Assembly (NCBI GenBank): GCA_036346395.1
Contig: CM070599.1
Location: 14,127,232-14,191,231 of the forward strand
Direction of reading: 5' to 3'
Length of the DNA stretch: 64,000 nt
From: Hsuehochloa calcarea
Taxonomy: Eukaryota; Streptophyta; Magnoliopsida; Poales; Poaceae
Both the position numbers and the translations under genes were made by a program. Below, in pieces: positions 25,150-37,612 of this stretch (the stretch's first letter is position 1; each line of letters begins with the position of its first letter). The notes below the pieces were generated by a model. It was not told the origin of the DNA, made no database searches, and saw only the letters and a list, made by a program, of their open reading frames with translations.

Positions 25150-25447
25150 ATTTGGAGGATATTTCACGAGGCTAGCCAATAGCGAAATAGATTTAGTAAT
25201 ACAAAAGAATATCAAGAGCGGTTCCTTAGGACAAACCGTTTGTGATACATTAGCTATCACGAGACGGTTTCATCTACAAACATCTGTGATATATCGGCTA
25301 TCACGAGCGGTTACGAGTTAATAGCAGTATGTGATAGTTTGCATCACAGACGGTTCGGCAAGTCGATGATGATCTCATATCATTCTTGATCCATAAACTC
25401 AGACGGCTCCGCAAGCGAATGCTGCGATGACATTCTGTGTAGTAGTG
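25150..25447 (+). mobile_element. Right terminus of a CACTA (En/Spm) transposon
   Basis: The block ends ATGACATTCTGTGTAGTAGTG, whose complement CACTACTACACAG is a CACTA-type terminal repeat; TGG follows as a possible 3-bp target copy. Just inside are repeated subterminal motifs in both orientations: GTGATACATTAGCTATCACGAG, GTGATATATCGGCTATCACGAG, ATCACAGACGGTTCGGC. Such motifs bind the transposase in En/Spm elements. No transposase coding is seen. The left terminus is not certain; CTACTACACA near 24627 is only a weak candidate. Confidence 0.65.
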
Positions 25448-26545
25448 TGGCGAGCAAAGTTTGAAGTCGTGAGCACCAAAATTGTGAAATCGAGGTACAT
25501 GTAAATGCCACACAAGAATCACGACCAAGATGCCTGGCCAAATGCACCCAAGGAGCAAAACCACTCTTGATCCTTTCCTTCCCTCCCAAATCAAACAGCG
25601 GTAGTTGAACCCAACCAAGATGGTGAACTCCCGTCAACTCACGACAATCTCGAAGGAAATGGCGTGAGCGAGAGATGTATGAAGGGAAAAGCACGAGAAC
25701 TTCACTGCGTGCGATAGTCTGAGTGCTCGACCACGGTGGCATAGTAGCCCACACGGCCAAGAGCCAAAACCTAATGGGAGAGGAAGAACCAAAATTGGAT
25801 AGCACTTTGTACTAACGTGGAGGAAGAAGAGAGAGGAGGGGCCTTTTGAAGGCGAGGAGGAGGAAGCCACTTGGCTGCCGCCTTGCGGTCGATCGGTGCA
25901 CAAAGCTCCCGAGACCACACTTTCGCTGCGCCATCACCAGTGAAAGGGAAAACCCCATCTAGCCTTGGTTTAGGGTTGGAGGCGAGTCTCAACCTTATCC
26001 TCCCTCTATCTCAATAAAGGTGGGCCCCTTCTTCTTATCCTTTTCCATTTCATTTTTTCTCTAATTGAGAAATTACCAAATGGCCCTCAGCAAACAACAA
26101 TAGTTCCTATCCCCTTCCCATCTTTCTTGCCTTCCCTAATCCCTGGCCAGAAACTGCACAAGCATTAGTCCTACTAGTTTAGGGATTGAAAAGAATAAGG
26201 AAGCAGAGAGCGAAGAGCTCACCCTTGAACTGGATGCCAACCCCTCTCTATGCTTGCCCTATGCCTCTATTTATATGTGACTTGCACATTGGAAGACATC
26301 AAGCGAGATGGTTTTCTTGATGCATTTGAAATCTTTGGTTATTTTGTGAGTTTGACACCTAATTAGACACATGTCACTTGAGGGCATTTTGATAAGATCA
26401 CTCCATGGAATTCTTGTAAAATTTTGAAACCTAGAGTCTTATTGGTTTATGCAAAATATGAAAATATCTAGGAATTTGGATTTGTTTATGTCAAATACAA
26501 ATTTGGGGAAAAGTTTTGGTGAATCCACCTCATGGGACACCTAGG
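25448..26545 (-). repeat. LTR-like block with a minus-strand core promoter
   Basis: There is no convincing gene. The complement reads TATAAATAG at 26275-26267, followed by a transcribed-leader-like GC-rich region with CCCTAAACC near 25970. At its left edge TTTGAAGTCGTGAGCAC resembles a segment of the LTR fragment at 23217. I infer an LTR on the minus strand, but both ends are unclear. Confidence 0.4.
26267..26275 (-). promoter_or_regulatory. TATA box on minus strand in LTR-like block
   Basis: CTATTTATA here is TATAAATAG on the minus strand, with a C/T-rich leader-like sequence on the expected side. Confidence 0.4.
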
Positions 26546-26547
26546 CC

Positions 26548-26613
26548 CGTTTGGGGCAACTTCGGCTTTGGCTTTTCTCTTAGAAAAGCTGGAAGCCATC
26601 CCAAATGGGCGAC
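26548..26613. mobile_element. Short palindrome, possible MITE remnant
   Basis: GGCCCGTTTGGG on the left pairs with CCCAAATGGGC on the right, and GCTTTTCT pairs with AGAAAAGC inside, giving a hairpin of about 65 bases. The outer motif resembles the ends of grass MITEs that begin GGCCCGTTTGG. No target duplication was confirmed. Confidence 0.45.
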
Positions 26614-27774
26614 TTTCATTAGTCATTTATGGAAAAGCTGGAATCACAACACAACGTGAAGAAACCGAGAGCGGGAGGCGGTGGGGGTAACCGGTGGCTT
26701 TGCGAGGATGGGGTTTGGGCTTTGCCCATGAAAATTACAAATATTTACCCACTCCATACTAGGTATAAAAAATAGTAGTTCACCTTTCCCCTTCCATTCA
26801 CCTTCTCCACTTTCACTCCTCCACTATCAGGCTCATCACGACAACTATGGTTTGGACCACCCGGTCAGCCGCACCTGCTCCTCCTTCAGCATGCAGCCCA
26901 GCCTCCTCCTACCAGTCTTGAATCCATCTACCGACCTCCTCCACCAATGTCATCGTCCATCCTATCCTATTGCTTAGATGCATTCCTCTTGCCGAAACTC
27001 TGCATCGAGCAGCCCCACCGATGCTATCCTCGAAGTGTCATCCGGCCTCGCCTCTTACCTTGGTGTCGTAGCCCCATTCCTTCACACCTCTGGATTTGGA
27101 TCCGGATCATGAGCATCGGTGACCTTCTCCCTCCGTCGTGATGCCTCCTTCGTCCCTACACGCGCCGTGCTAGCTACTCCACGCGAGGATGTGGCTAGGA
27201 GGCGATGTTCACGACAACAACTTGATTAGGTGGAGGCAGCGGCGACCGGTTAGCGGCTAGATCTAGTTTTTCTTTCTCTTTTTCCTGATTTTGGTATTTC
27301 CTTGTTTGCATTGATTGCAATTAATGATGATTGTTCATTTTAATTTTTCTCGGACTCGGCCTTGAATACCCAAAATCCTCGTGTTATTATCTTAGTACTA
27401 GTCCCACAATGGTGTCTAGTACACACATCCATAACATTGATAATGATATCCATACACAATTTATACATACAAGATGAAACAAAGGTCTTAAGCGTTATGC
27501 GGCAAGTTTACATTACAAGGGCCATTGGCCAAATTAAACTCAAATTTCAAAAGAGAAGTAGCGAAGCACAATGAATAACAAAAGGTCCAATGGTAGCGTC
27601 ATCCATTCCCACAGAGCAGCAGAATAAGACTAAGCCCTAATAGGATCCATCATCGTACCCTCGGAGTGCAGGTCTGCAAATACACATCGTTTGGGATCGT
27701 GTCTTCCTCATACTTTGAATAATAATTTAAGTAAGATTGAGTACATTGTATACTCATCAAGGGTTGAGTGTATA
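26614..27774. other. Unassigned sequence
   Basis: A TATA-like GGTATAAAAAATAG near 26761 is followed by C-rich sequence with a 64-codon frame at 26947-27141. The frame has no recognisable domain and I do not call it a gene. From about 27370 the sequence looks like LTR material but I cannot place it. Confidence 0.4.
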
Positions 27775-28469
27775 TGTAATACCCGCCCTACTAGTAGTCT
27801 GACCCATGTGGCCCATGAGGGAGTTTTGTGGTGGGATTAGTCTCATATTGCTTATCTAAAGTGAGTTGTAGTAGTATGTAATGCATGTTGGGTCCAAACT
27901 TAACACCTCTGGTTAACCCTTTTACATGAAGTGAGACAAAAGTGTAAGTGGGGTGCTATGTTTCTTGTGGTCACCATGGTGGTAAATTTGCATGAGTGAA
28001 TTTTAGGACGAGTGTTACTGAGATGGTGATTAAAGCATCGGCCTTTGTTGCGGGCATGTCTTGGATAGGCCTGTGAGCATATGTCACATGGCGCGTGTGG
28101 TCGGAGTGGACACACGACATGACATATGTGACCGATAACTGGGCCTGCGGATGTGCAGGGGTTGTTATGAGCATTTGCCTTGTATGTAGTGTCTTTGGGG
28201 GTGTCAGCCCTTGAGGGGGTGAATGTAATACCCCAACCTACTGGTAGCGTGGTATGTGGCCCATGAGGAGTTATGTGGTGGGATTAGTTTCATATTGTTT
28301 ATCTAAAGTGAGTTGTAGTAGTATATAATGCACATTTGGAGTCCAAACATAGCACCTCTGGGTTAACCTTTTTACATAAGCGAGGGCGAAAGTGTAAGTG
28401 GGGTGCTACTTGTGCAGTCCATCCCGAGTCAAATTTGGGCATTGGCGGATTTTGGGATATGGTTTTACA
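27775..28469 (+). mobile_element. TRIM-like small LTR element (0.7 kb)
   Basis: Two direct copies of about 245 bases, 27775-28018 and 28224-28469, both begin TGTAATACCC and end near GTTAC/TTTTACA. Shared parts include GTGGTGGGATTAGT, AAAGTGAGTTGTAGTAGTAT and AAGTGTAAGTGGGGTGCTA. The 205-base interior starts with TGGTGATTAAAGC, a possible degenerate tRNA-Met primer site, and ends with the purine-rich TTGAGGGGGTGAA right before the second copy. It has no coding capacity. This fits a terminal-repeat retrotransposon in miniature. No matching target duplication was seen. Confidence 0.65.
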
Positions 28470-28838
28470 CCATCGCAACATAATATAAATGCATGGCTAA
28501 CATTATACACTCAATAAGACTTATAGTGTATCGCAACAAAATATAGATGCATGGCTAACAAAGAATATGGCTCTACGTTACAAGTTATTTTAAACACGTT
28601 TGCAATACCTATACATATTAATTATGCATGAAAATTTTAATGAGCAATCGACTTGTAATGAAATAACAAGTATATAATTGTAATAAGAGTAAATCACAAC
28701 CCTCCTGGTTTGTGATCATCAATTCATTCTCGACCATAGACATGGTACAACACAACAATAGGAAACCATCCCATCATTTCCAACAAACCATTTTTGCAAA
28801 AGTAAACACTATACAGATGCAATTACACTAAGCATGCA
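28470..28838. other. Unassigned; short direct repeat
   Basis: CGCAACA(T/A)AATATA(A/G)ATGCATGGCTAACA occurs twice, near 28474 and 28531. No gene is seen. Confidence 0.5.
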
Positions 28839-30734
28839 TGTAGAGATCCAAATATGCAAATCTAGACCCTCATGTATAATGCATTAGTCTAGGATCCAAC
28901 GATTGCACACAATGTCAACATAGATGAACATCATTCTACACAAGCGATTATAAGAATAAGCGACTAATTTGATTAATAAATAATGGTTGTGACCTTATGG
29001 TGAGGTTACACTTATTTAAGAACAAAGAGCTCAATAGCGAGTAAAAAAATAGCGGCGGAGAATGGAAGCAACTCTAGTGAAAACCCATTAACTTGCCACG
29101 AACAGCCAGTGGGATCAAGACCTAGCGATCAGCCTCCTCAAAGGCAGACGAAGACTCCTCCACTTCAGTTGAATAATTGCAACAAGAATGAGTACTCAGA
29201 GTACTCAATAAGTTGTACCACACAATGCAATTATAGAGGCGGCTTATTTCAAAGGAAATGACTTCTATGGTTATTTTGCAAAAAGTCAACACACGCATTT
29301 GAATACAAATAATAGATTGAATGTGTAATTTAATACAAATAAATAATAATAATTTAACAATATTTTCACAAAGACCACAAAGCCTAATCAATTTCTTTCA
29401 CACGACCACATGAGGTTTAACCACAATTTGTACCCTCCCAATTATTTTATGAAAATCTACCACTCGTGTGAAATCCCGAGCATGTCCATGATTGCGGATG
29501 TGGCTATTCGAATAGATTGATTAACACTATCTGAGGTTGTATACTTTACCCACACGATATAACCGGTGTAGCTAGAACTAATCATAATTTTTTAAAAAAC
29601 TTCATCTCAACAATCGACACTCCCATTGTGCATACTATCGGCACCAAATCCCAACACGGTTTGTTGGCGATCACACTGCCGTTGGATCTAGACATGGCGA
29701 ACGCTAAAAATGTGACTCATCACGAGAGATAGAATCACACCACCACCTTGGCTGCAGTCTAACCCACATGCAGAGTAATCAATTATCAAGACTACATACC
29801 TTACTAAGTAAGGCATGTCCCATACGAGCATATGGTCATACGATTATGGCTCAGTTCAATGGCGAACAAAGTTAAGTTATTAATTGACCAAGGTGAGGCG
29901 CACATTCATATTGTCCCAAGCGCTGCAGCTTCACCATATCACAATTTCATCCACTTGCCTCGGTCTAAATATTTTCTCATCCTATTGGTTAAATGCAACA
30001 CATGCCATCAACGAGTGACAACATACTGCACACAACTTTCCACAAAGCATTCTATATTCCCTTTGTCAAGTTTAGATTTGTAACTCAAAATGATATCAAT
30101 AACCCGTTGCATGGCTAGCGGACTATTAGTGTCTAACCATCCCATGTTGGTGCTATGATAATATCAACTAGTAAATATCCAAGTTAGGGTGACAAAAGAT
30201 CATGATAATACAATGAACAAGGTGTATAGCCAATCCCAAAGCATTTAAAAAGAATTAAATAGTTGAAATAACATGCAATAGTTTGAGTCAAATTAATTTT
30301 TGAAAAGCTGAAGTGAACATGGTCAAAGATACAATTTGCCTTGAAACAAGTCTTGACAATGGTCTTGATCTTGATCAACTCCTCCTTCTCGAAAGCTCCG
30401 AAGTATCAACGTTTACTCGCAAACAAAAAAGAAAACACAAACAAATACAAATAAAGAACAAAATAAACTCCAAAAATTAAATAAAAATCTCAGGAAGGTA
30501 GAGCCTGAATTCAGATGAATTTAAAAACTTGAATGAGCACAATCGGAGTTCGTATGAGGAAGAATGGGCTCTCGGAAGATTAAATCTAACAAAAGATAAA
30601 GAAAGTACTATTTTGGATTTATAGAATTTTCTTTAAAATATTTAATCGACATGACACCATCAGCGAATTTCAAAATTAAAAAAAAATCCCAAAAATAGAG
30701 AATAGTGACATACAGGTGGGACCCACAGTCTATG
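28839..30734 (-). repeat. Second Tekay-type LTR, inner part
   Basis: On the plus strand the edge reads TGTAGAGATCCAAATATGCAA...AGACCCTC, matching the edge of the LTR at 54540 (TGTCAGGATC...GTATGCAA...AGACCCTC). TTTTATGAAAATCTACC and GGCTATTCGAATAG are shared with 55150-55215. At 30734 it is cut by the solo LTR, after the target copy CTATG (30730-30734). It resumes at 40568, making one LTR of about 3.36 kb. Confidence 0.7.
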
Positions 30735-31673
30735 TGTAGGGATACGGGTAGACTACACTAGCTGGAACTTCAAAAACTACCACGTAAACCGGGATGTTGT
30801 GCAAGTAAGAGATCATAGATCGTTACTACGGAGAGATCATAGATCGTTACTACAAGACCCGCAGTCACGGTGGAAGAAGAGTTGGAAGCGGTTTGATCCA
30901 ACTAAGAACACGTCGATGAAGTAGTCATAGGCAATGTCGTCCAGCGTAATCGATCATCCTTAGCGATGATCATCTCCTCTAGCAACCAATCGATTTTCTT
31001 GCCAAGGTCATGAATGGTCTTCAAGCACAAGCTTGACTTAGCGCGATGGCGCCTCTAAAAGTATCCACCGTCGGGGAAGAAACAAATGCAGCGGTGTGCT
31101 AACACCAACTTCGCCTGCAGCCAGAACTCTCGAGAAGATGGTAGCTAGGGTTTGGTTAGAGCAACTCCGCATACGTCTATCTAGTGTGATTCCCATGACT
31201 TCATGCATCTCCTTATATAGAGCTCATGATGGATCCTATCCAAACATGTTTGTTCCAAACCGTCAAGTGTGTGACCCGTTAGGTTTATACGTGGTCGGTT
31301 ATAACTACGAAATATTTTCGATCACGAGTTGTTAGCGGTTCCTAGCAAGACATAACAATTCCGAATACAAACAAATAATATCAGGATGAACCTTAGCGCG
31401 AAAATGATCTATGACGAGGTCCTTGTCACTAGCGACAATACCGTATATCTATATGACTAGATCATATTAAGTCTCGGTAGTTCATAACTCCTTATGACCA
31501 AGTTTTGACCACTTAGTGATTATGTTCAGCGATCTCGACTAACTCGTATCTCTATCGACTAGTCCATACTGATCAAACTAAATGACCCATTTCGTGCATT
31601 CTCCATTTGCCTCACAATATCATGGTTGAACTCTAGGTGAGATATCATGTCATCCATGGGTTACATTCAATCT

Positions 31674-33545
31674 TGTGGATATCGTGAGGATATGTACGAT
31701 CCTAGGATGATGAGTCAATTGGCAATGGCTTTGTTGGTTTGCAAAATCTCGCGTTTTCGGGGTTTGCTTCTTCTTTGTCAGACCAGGTGATGCGGCCGGT
31801 TGAGTGAAATGATCCAGAGACCGCCCGTGGAATGATCGGACCGTGGTGGTGGCGGTCGAGCCGATGCGACCTAAAGTTGGATTTTGAGGGCTAATCCAAA
31901 AATAGGTTGTGTAGGCGGTGAGAGTCTCACGGATGTGGTTGCATCATTTTGGAGCTCCGATCAAAAGTTCTATTGAGTTGAAAATTCGAGAAGGTTTGGA
32001 TTTTCAAGCTAGATTTTAGCTAAGTCTTTTGTGGGAGTCCGGCCGTAGATTGTGGGAAGCGGTCAAGTAGGCTGATCGATCGGTCGGGCCACAGCCTGTC
32101 AAGGATCGAATAAACAATGACAGGAGGTTGCCAAGTTCGCATTGATGCATGTGTATTGTGTTTAATGTTTAGTTATCAATGCTTTATTGTTGCATATTGC
32201 ATTGTGGAACTAACGTGGGTCAAGTTGTGAAGAACTTGTTCCGGAAGCGGTTTGTTTGTCTATTCTTTGCATGCGGGTGGCTTGCGAGTCAACGGCGTCA
32301 GCGGTGAGTGGATCGGGACTACGCTTGGAGAGGAGGTCGAGCGATCGGGGATCTGGGTGAGGTTGTGTGACTCAAGCATGGTGCGAGAATGGACAAGATG
32401 GATCGAGCGGGTTGGTTGAAGCGGTTTGGTTGGATCGGTGGTGCGGATATCGGTGCGAGTCTCAGGAGGTCCGATGGGATTCGGACAAGAGAGGCTTGGC
32501 GTCGATGAAACCGTGATCAACCTGCGTGGTGAAGCGGCGATTGCTTCAGCAGTTAGTATGTGGGTCCCATGTGTGAGTGGGCCCCAAATGTGAAACTCTA
32601 GTCCTCTCTAGTATAAATAGGAAAGGGGAGAAGGAAAACCTTAGAGGCATTCATTTGGTTTCTTCCTTGCTTTTCTAGGGTTAGGGTTTGGAGAGGGAGA
32701 GAGAAGATTGTATGCTCCTTGGGTGAGCTCTTGTCCTCCTAGTTGGAGTGGCTTTGTAAGCATCTTGTGAGATCAATCAATCTTGTGATGCTTGCTTGAG
32801 AGAGATCATTTGTCTTCTCTTTGTGTTCTTCTCTCATTTGGATGAATTTGGTGCTTCCTTGATTCAAGGGCTTATACTTGGTTTCTTGACCCATTTGTCT
32901 TGCTTTGGTGTGTGGGAATACTCCTAGAATCATCTAGACCATCAATCCCCACAAGCAAGTCTTGAATCAATTTTCATATTTCTAGGGTTTGTGCACTTCT
33001 TTGTTTAATCCTTGAGAGATTGTTTACGAAGTGGATCTGAAGGATCGTCGCTAGAAATAGGTCTCAATATCATTAGGGAGGTGTGCTCGAAATTTGGTCA
33101 AGTTTCATTGGTTGAATCAAAAGTTGGATCAAATTTCGTTTTGGATTTGGGTGGATTTTTGATCTTTGGGTGAACAGAATCGGCCAGGTCTTAACATGGC
33201 CAGATCAAATGGCCGTGTGACGGCCATTGTCTTTGCAAGATCGAACCAGTGTCCACCGGTCATTGCTGACTAGTTGGGGTCGGGCCAGCTTGTTGAGCGT
33301 CGGTCGAGATAGCCCTTAGTAGCCGGTCAAACCGCCGATGTCGAGATCAACCCTTTGAGCTTAAGTCTCCACATTTGTGTCGATGCGGTTGTCGGGGTTT
33401 GTCGAAGTTGACCACAAGGCTTCATTTGTGTTCTGCTTGATCTTCTTAGCTCTCATAGCTATAGGAGTAAAGTTAGTGTTGAATTCGACTTAGGCGAGAA
33501 AGTGTGAAAGCCTATTCTTCCACTGAATCGCCTTTCGGTCCTACA
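31674..33545 (+). repeat. 5' LTR of copia element C
   Basis: It runs from TGTGGATATCGTGAGG to GGTCCTACA (1872 bases). The start is repeated at 37623. A clear TATAAATAG lies at 32612-32620, with a leader rich in GGTTAGGGTTTGGAGAGGGAGAG after it. Confidence 0.85.
32612..32620 (+). promoter_or_regulatory. LTR TATA box
   Basis: TATAAATAG in the middle of the 5' LTR, in the position expected at the U3/R border. Confidence 0.65.
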
Positions 33546-33547
33546 AG

Positions 33548-33559
33548 TGGTATCGAGGC
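33548..33559 (+). promoter_or_regulatory. Primer-binding site of copia element C
   Basis: TGGTATCGAGGC, two bases after the LTR end; it differs by one base from the usual TGGTATCAGAGC type at two neighbouring positions, so it is slightly degenerate. Confidence 0.7.
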
Positions 33560-33600
33560 GGTTAGCTCTCTTCTATAGATCTTAGCAGGTCTTTGGAGCC

Positions 33601-35200
33601 ATGGCGGTGGCGATATTCAATCGGGCCACATGTTTTTGATGGAGTTGATTTTGCATATTGGAAGGCCGAATGGAGGCCTACATCGGAGCTCAAGGGCACT
33701 TGATTTGGCTTAGGTGAAAAATCCTTATGTCGTGCGGTAGATGACAATTTGATCACTCGGATGTGGAGAACAACGTGAGCTCGGAATTTCTTGATTCAAG
33801 GCCTTAGTCGATCGGAGTTTGGCGTGTTGCTCATTTCTTTGTCTGCTCATGAGATCTGGCGGACTCTTTGTGATTATCACGAGGGTCACTGCGATCAAGG
33901 AAGTGAGGCAGAACCGACGAAAGCATACTCCAAAATCGAGCAAAGACACAGGTGAATCTTTAGATGAAATTTGGGGAGATTTTCTAAAATTCTTCATGAT
34001 CTCGCGTTGTTGATCTTTTTTTGGTCAGAAAATGCCGCCAACTTTGGGTGCTTTGGATGTGAAGATGCAGGGATGAAGATCCACGCCATCAATGACAACT
34101 TGTCATGGCGAGCTTACCATGGATAAGCTTTACTCGAGGTTGAAGGCGCATGAGATTGATTTTATCTCGCGTCTCTCTTGACGGTCGATGGCTTTAGTGG
34201 TCGATCAATCTAAGGGTAGATATCTTGATTCTTTTAATGTTAGCTCATCTGGATTTTCTTTATGCCTTTGCATTCTTTGAGCGATGAGCAACTTGAGAGA
34301 CTACAGGGGATGACTTAGCCCTCCTATCCACAAAATTCACGAGCCTACAATAATGTGAGAGTAGGAGGAGAGAGGACCTATCACATGCTTGAGTGTGGTG
34401 AGCTCAACCACATTAGCTCTAGATGCCCCAAATTTGAAGGGCAAGGAGGAGAAGGAGTCACAAAGGCATCCTCAAGCGAGGATGCTAAGTCCAAGAAGAC
34501 AAACTATGCAAGTTTGTCGGTAGGAGTCCTTGAAGCTCTAGAGGATGTGAGCATGGAAGATGTGGACTCGGAGTCGGAGGGCGACAGAGTGACTCCGTGG
34601 CAAGAAGAAGGCACGTGATTTCAGCGGCATGTGCTTTATGGCTAAAACGACCGGCGGCGACTTCTCCAGCAATGAGGATCCTTTTAGTGATCCGATGAGG
34701 TATGCCCTTCACTTCGACATGAAAAGGGCTTTAGTGCTGCTTTGAACAAAAATTGCATAAGCAAGCTAAAGTGATCGAAAGCGAGGATACAATGATTGAT
34801 AATTTGAACCTAGAAGTGGTTGGCTCAAATCCATTAATCACGATGATTTACGTGATTCATGCTCTAGCTTGCTTAATGAATTGTCAAGCTTGAATAATGC
34901 TCATTCCTCATTGAAGAACAATTGAAAAATGCTCTTTACGAACTAGAATCTCTCAAGTCTAGTTACATTTGCATGAATGCCATTAAACTTGATGTATTTG
35001 CTTTAGAAGCTATTCCATTAAATTGCTCAAGCTGTGCTTTGCTAGAATTGAAGCTGGATAGCTCTTTAAAAGAATTACAAAAATTTGATGCTAGTCACAC
35101 TTGTTCTCATTGTAAGAATAATCGAATTAAAATGCAAGAGATGGTGAAATGGTTGCTTATTCTAGAATTGCCTCTTGTGAAAATTGCCTAAGCTTACAAT
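33601..35200 (+). pseudogene. Copia gag of element C, frameshifted
   Basis: The first ATG near 33601 starts a region reading, in shifting frames, FDGVDFAYWKAEW (the N-terminal copia gag motif, near 33635). A nucleocapsid knuckle CGELNHISSRC preceded by Glu-Cys is at about 34388-34425, in the 87-codon frame 34355-34618. A coiled region with CMNAIKL, CSSCALLEL and CSHCKNN repeats follows to about 35170; this Cys-containing coil is typical of gag in large copia elements. The central capsid part is interrupted by stops. No pol follows. Confidence 0.7.
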
Positions 35201-37612
35201 TGAGATTGAAGCTTTAAACAAGACTCTTGAAGAAAGCTAAAATTGAAAGATCCTTGTCTCTTCTTGCTTCCAAGAAAGTCATAGATTCTTCCTCTTGTAT
35301 GTTGCATCTTTGAAATTGATATTGCTATTGGTAAGATACAAGAGGCTTTTAGAGTCAAATTTAAGGAAGCAGATTGAATAGGATTGGAGAGTCCTATTGT
35401 GTGTCTTGTGAGGCTCTTAAAGTGGAAGTGGATCTTCTTAAGAGCAAACATGTTGAAACAATCGATTCTAAAAGGTGCTCCAATTGTGGAGTTTTGGCAA
35501 AGAAAGCGATTACCTCAAAATGACTCTTGAGAGATTTTCAGTGGGAAAAAGAAACTCAACTTGATTCTAGACCAATCCAAAGTGAGTGTGAAAAGCAGTG
35601 GCCTAGGTTCTAAGTCCTAGAGCTCTCCAAGAATGTCTACCAAAGATTGCTAGAGTTGTGAAAAGTGGTTTGGTTGAGCAAGAACCTTCTTTGACTCAAA
35701 AGTACATTCCTAAAGTGCATGGGTTCTGCTCAATCTCTTTCTAGCAAGAAAGGTGCTACATCTCACCGATCGGACCCCTCAAAGGTCAAGTACAATTGCA
35801 CTACGCAGAAAAGAGGCCACCGTTTGCTTTTGCCAGGAGAGCAAAGATTGAGAGGAAAGAGAGGATGAGCTCTTTGAGATCCATTAGAGTGTCTTTTCTT
35901 GACGATAGTCTCTAGGCCAGGGGAGCCTATTGATGTACCACATATAGGTCTAGGCGTGTGAGAGAATCTTGTTGACTCTTTTGATGGGTCGAGCGGGTGT
36001 GGTTTAGGATATCGTGAGGATAGACCACGGGTAGCACCTAGGCGAAGTGTCGGTCTTTTGGTAGATCGTTTTGGAGAGGTCGGTGGTGCTCATGGGCATT
36101 CTTATGATTTTGTGCCTAATCATTTTTACTGCGCTTCTTTTGCTATTCGAGCATCGTTCATCTCGATCTTTGGACACCTAGATTTTCTATCTCAAATCCA
36201 GATCTTGAGGCATGGATGTTTTGAGGAATTTTGCTCTTTGTGTTTTCATTGTATCATAATGCATTTTATTTCAAATGTTGTGCATTGCATAATAAAATTG
36301 TGGAGCTTTGAGTATTATCCTTGTATGGCTTGATTTCATACTCTATACCTTGTCATATCAAGTGATAGTCATTGGACTTCTTTTATGGCTCTTAGTGTTT
36401 TGGCTTAGCTTTTCCCTTGCTAGCTTTATATCACGTGAGCAAATTGAATCGAATCATGTCTTGTTGGATCTTGTGACTAGTTTTGCTCTAGTGATCCTCT
36501 TATGATTCTTGCCATGTCTTACAAGCTGAATTGAGTCTTGAACTTATTTTGAGATGAAAAATGAGCTTTTTATCTTCTTAAGTCAAGCAAATGAAAAAAA
36601 GGGAAAGAAGATTTTCTGTGCGAAAAAACTGATCTCACCAATCCTTTCTCATGAGACGGCTTGCCATTGCACTAGGCATGAACTCAGGGGGAGTTTTGGA
36701 TGACCTAGATCACTCTTTTAAGCATATCGCTTGAGATGGTCATGGAGAGGCTTGAGATCTAGCACGATAAAAAAGGAGAAGAGAAAGAAAAGAAGAAAAA
36801 TTGCCCAAAAAGGCTAAGTGCTTGAGCTTTGCTTCAAAAGAATTCTCTTAATGCTCAAAATGCCTCAATTCCTGTTTTGAGTCTCTTTTTGCTTATAGAC
36901 ATGGCTTGACTCATTATTGGTTGCTTTTAGTGAATCTATGACATTGAGCAACCTTTCATGGTTTTAATTCTGTTAATCTCAGTTTACGCTATCTTGGTGT
37001 TAGCTGCGCGTACATGTTTTGCCATGATTGAATATAGCTTCTACTCTTTATATGGCTTGGTATATATCTTGTCTTGTCTACATAGATAATGGTCATGGCT
37101 CCTTTTGCTAAATTTCAAATAAAGTCATTTCTTCATGCTCGTTCTTCTCTCATGCATCTTGATGAATTCATTGTCAAAGGGAGAAGGATTGAAGAAGAAA
37201 ATCTTGCTTTGGAGTTTTAGTTCACATAAGGTTTCATGCATAAAAGAACACATACACACACACAAAAATTTTGTGAACCCTTTGAAAATTTGTGATCATA
37301 GTGAGTTGAGTCTCGGGTTTTATTGCCTTTTACGATTTGAATTGCAATTCAAGAAGACTCACAATGATGAAAGGTCAAATAGAACTTATTGTCTTTCATA
37401 TGGACCTTAGTGAGATTTTTGGCCATCTTACGGATTTTGAATCTTTTGTGTCGTTCAATGCCTTATCTCGCTTGCCTTCACTATTACGAAGCCCGCTTGG
37501 TAGGTTCTAAGCTTTTCTTGCTTATGGACCAAGTTGTGCCTTTATCACAGTGGCGATTTTTACTTTTCATTTGAAAAACCACATTTTCTTGGAAATTGCC
37601 AATGTGTTCATC
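35201..37612 (+). other. Non-coding 3' region of copia element C
   Basis: No protease, integrase or reverse transcriptase motif could be found. Near 35470-35830 there are traces of a gag or protease junction (CXNC-like motifs), all broken. A CA run lies at 37253-37264. The 91-codon frame at 36058 has no recognised domain. Confidence 0.5.

Noticed and set aside
26947..27141. Small gene after a TATA-like motif
   Set aside because: 64 codons, no domain, and the surrounding sequence looks like repeat DNA.
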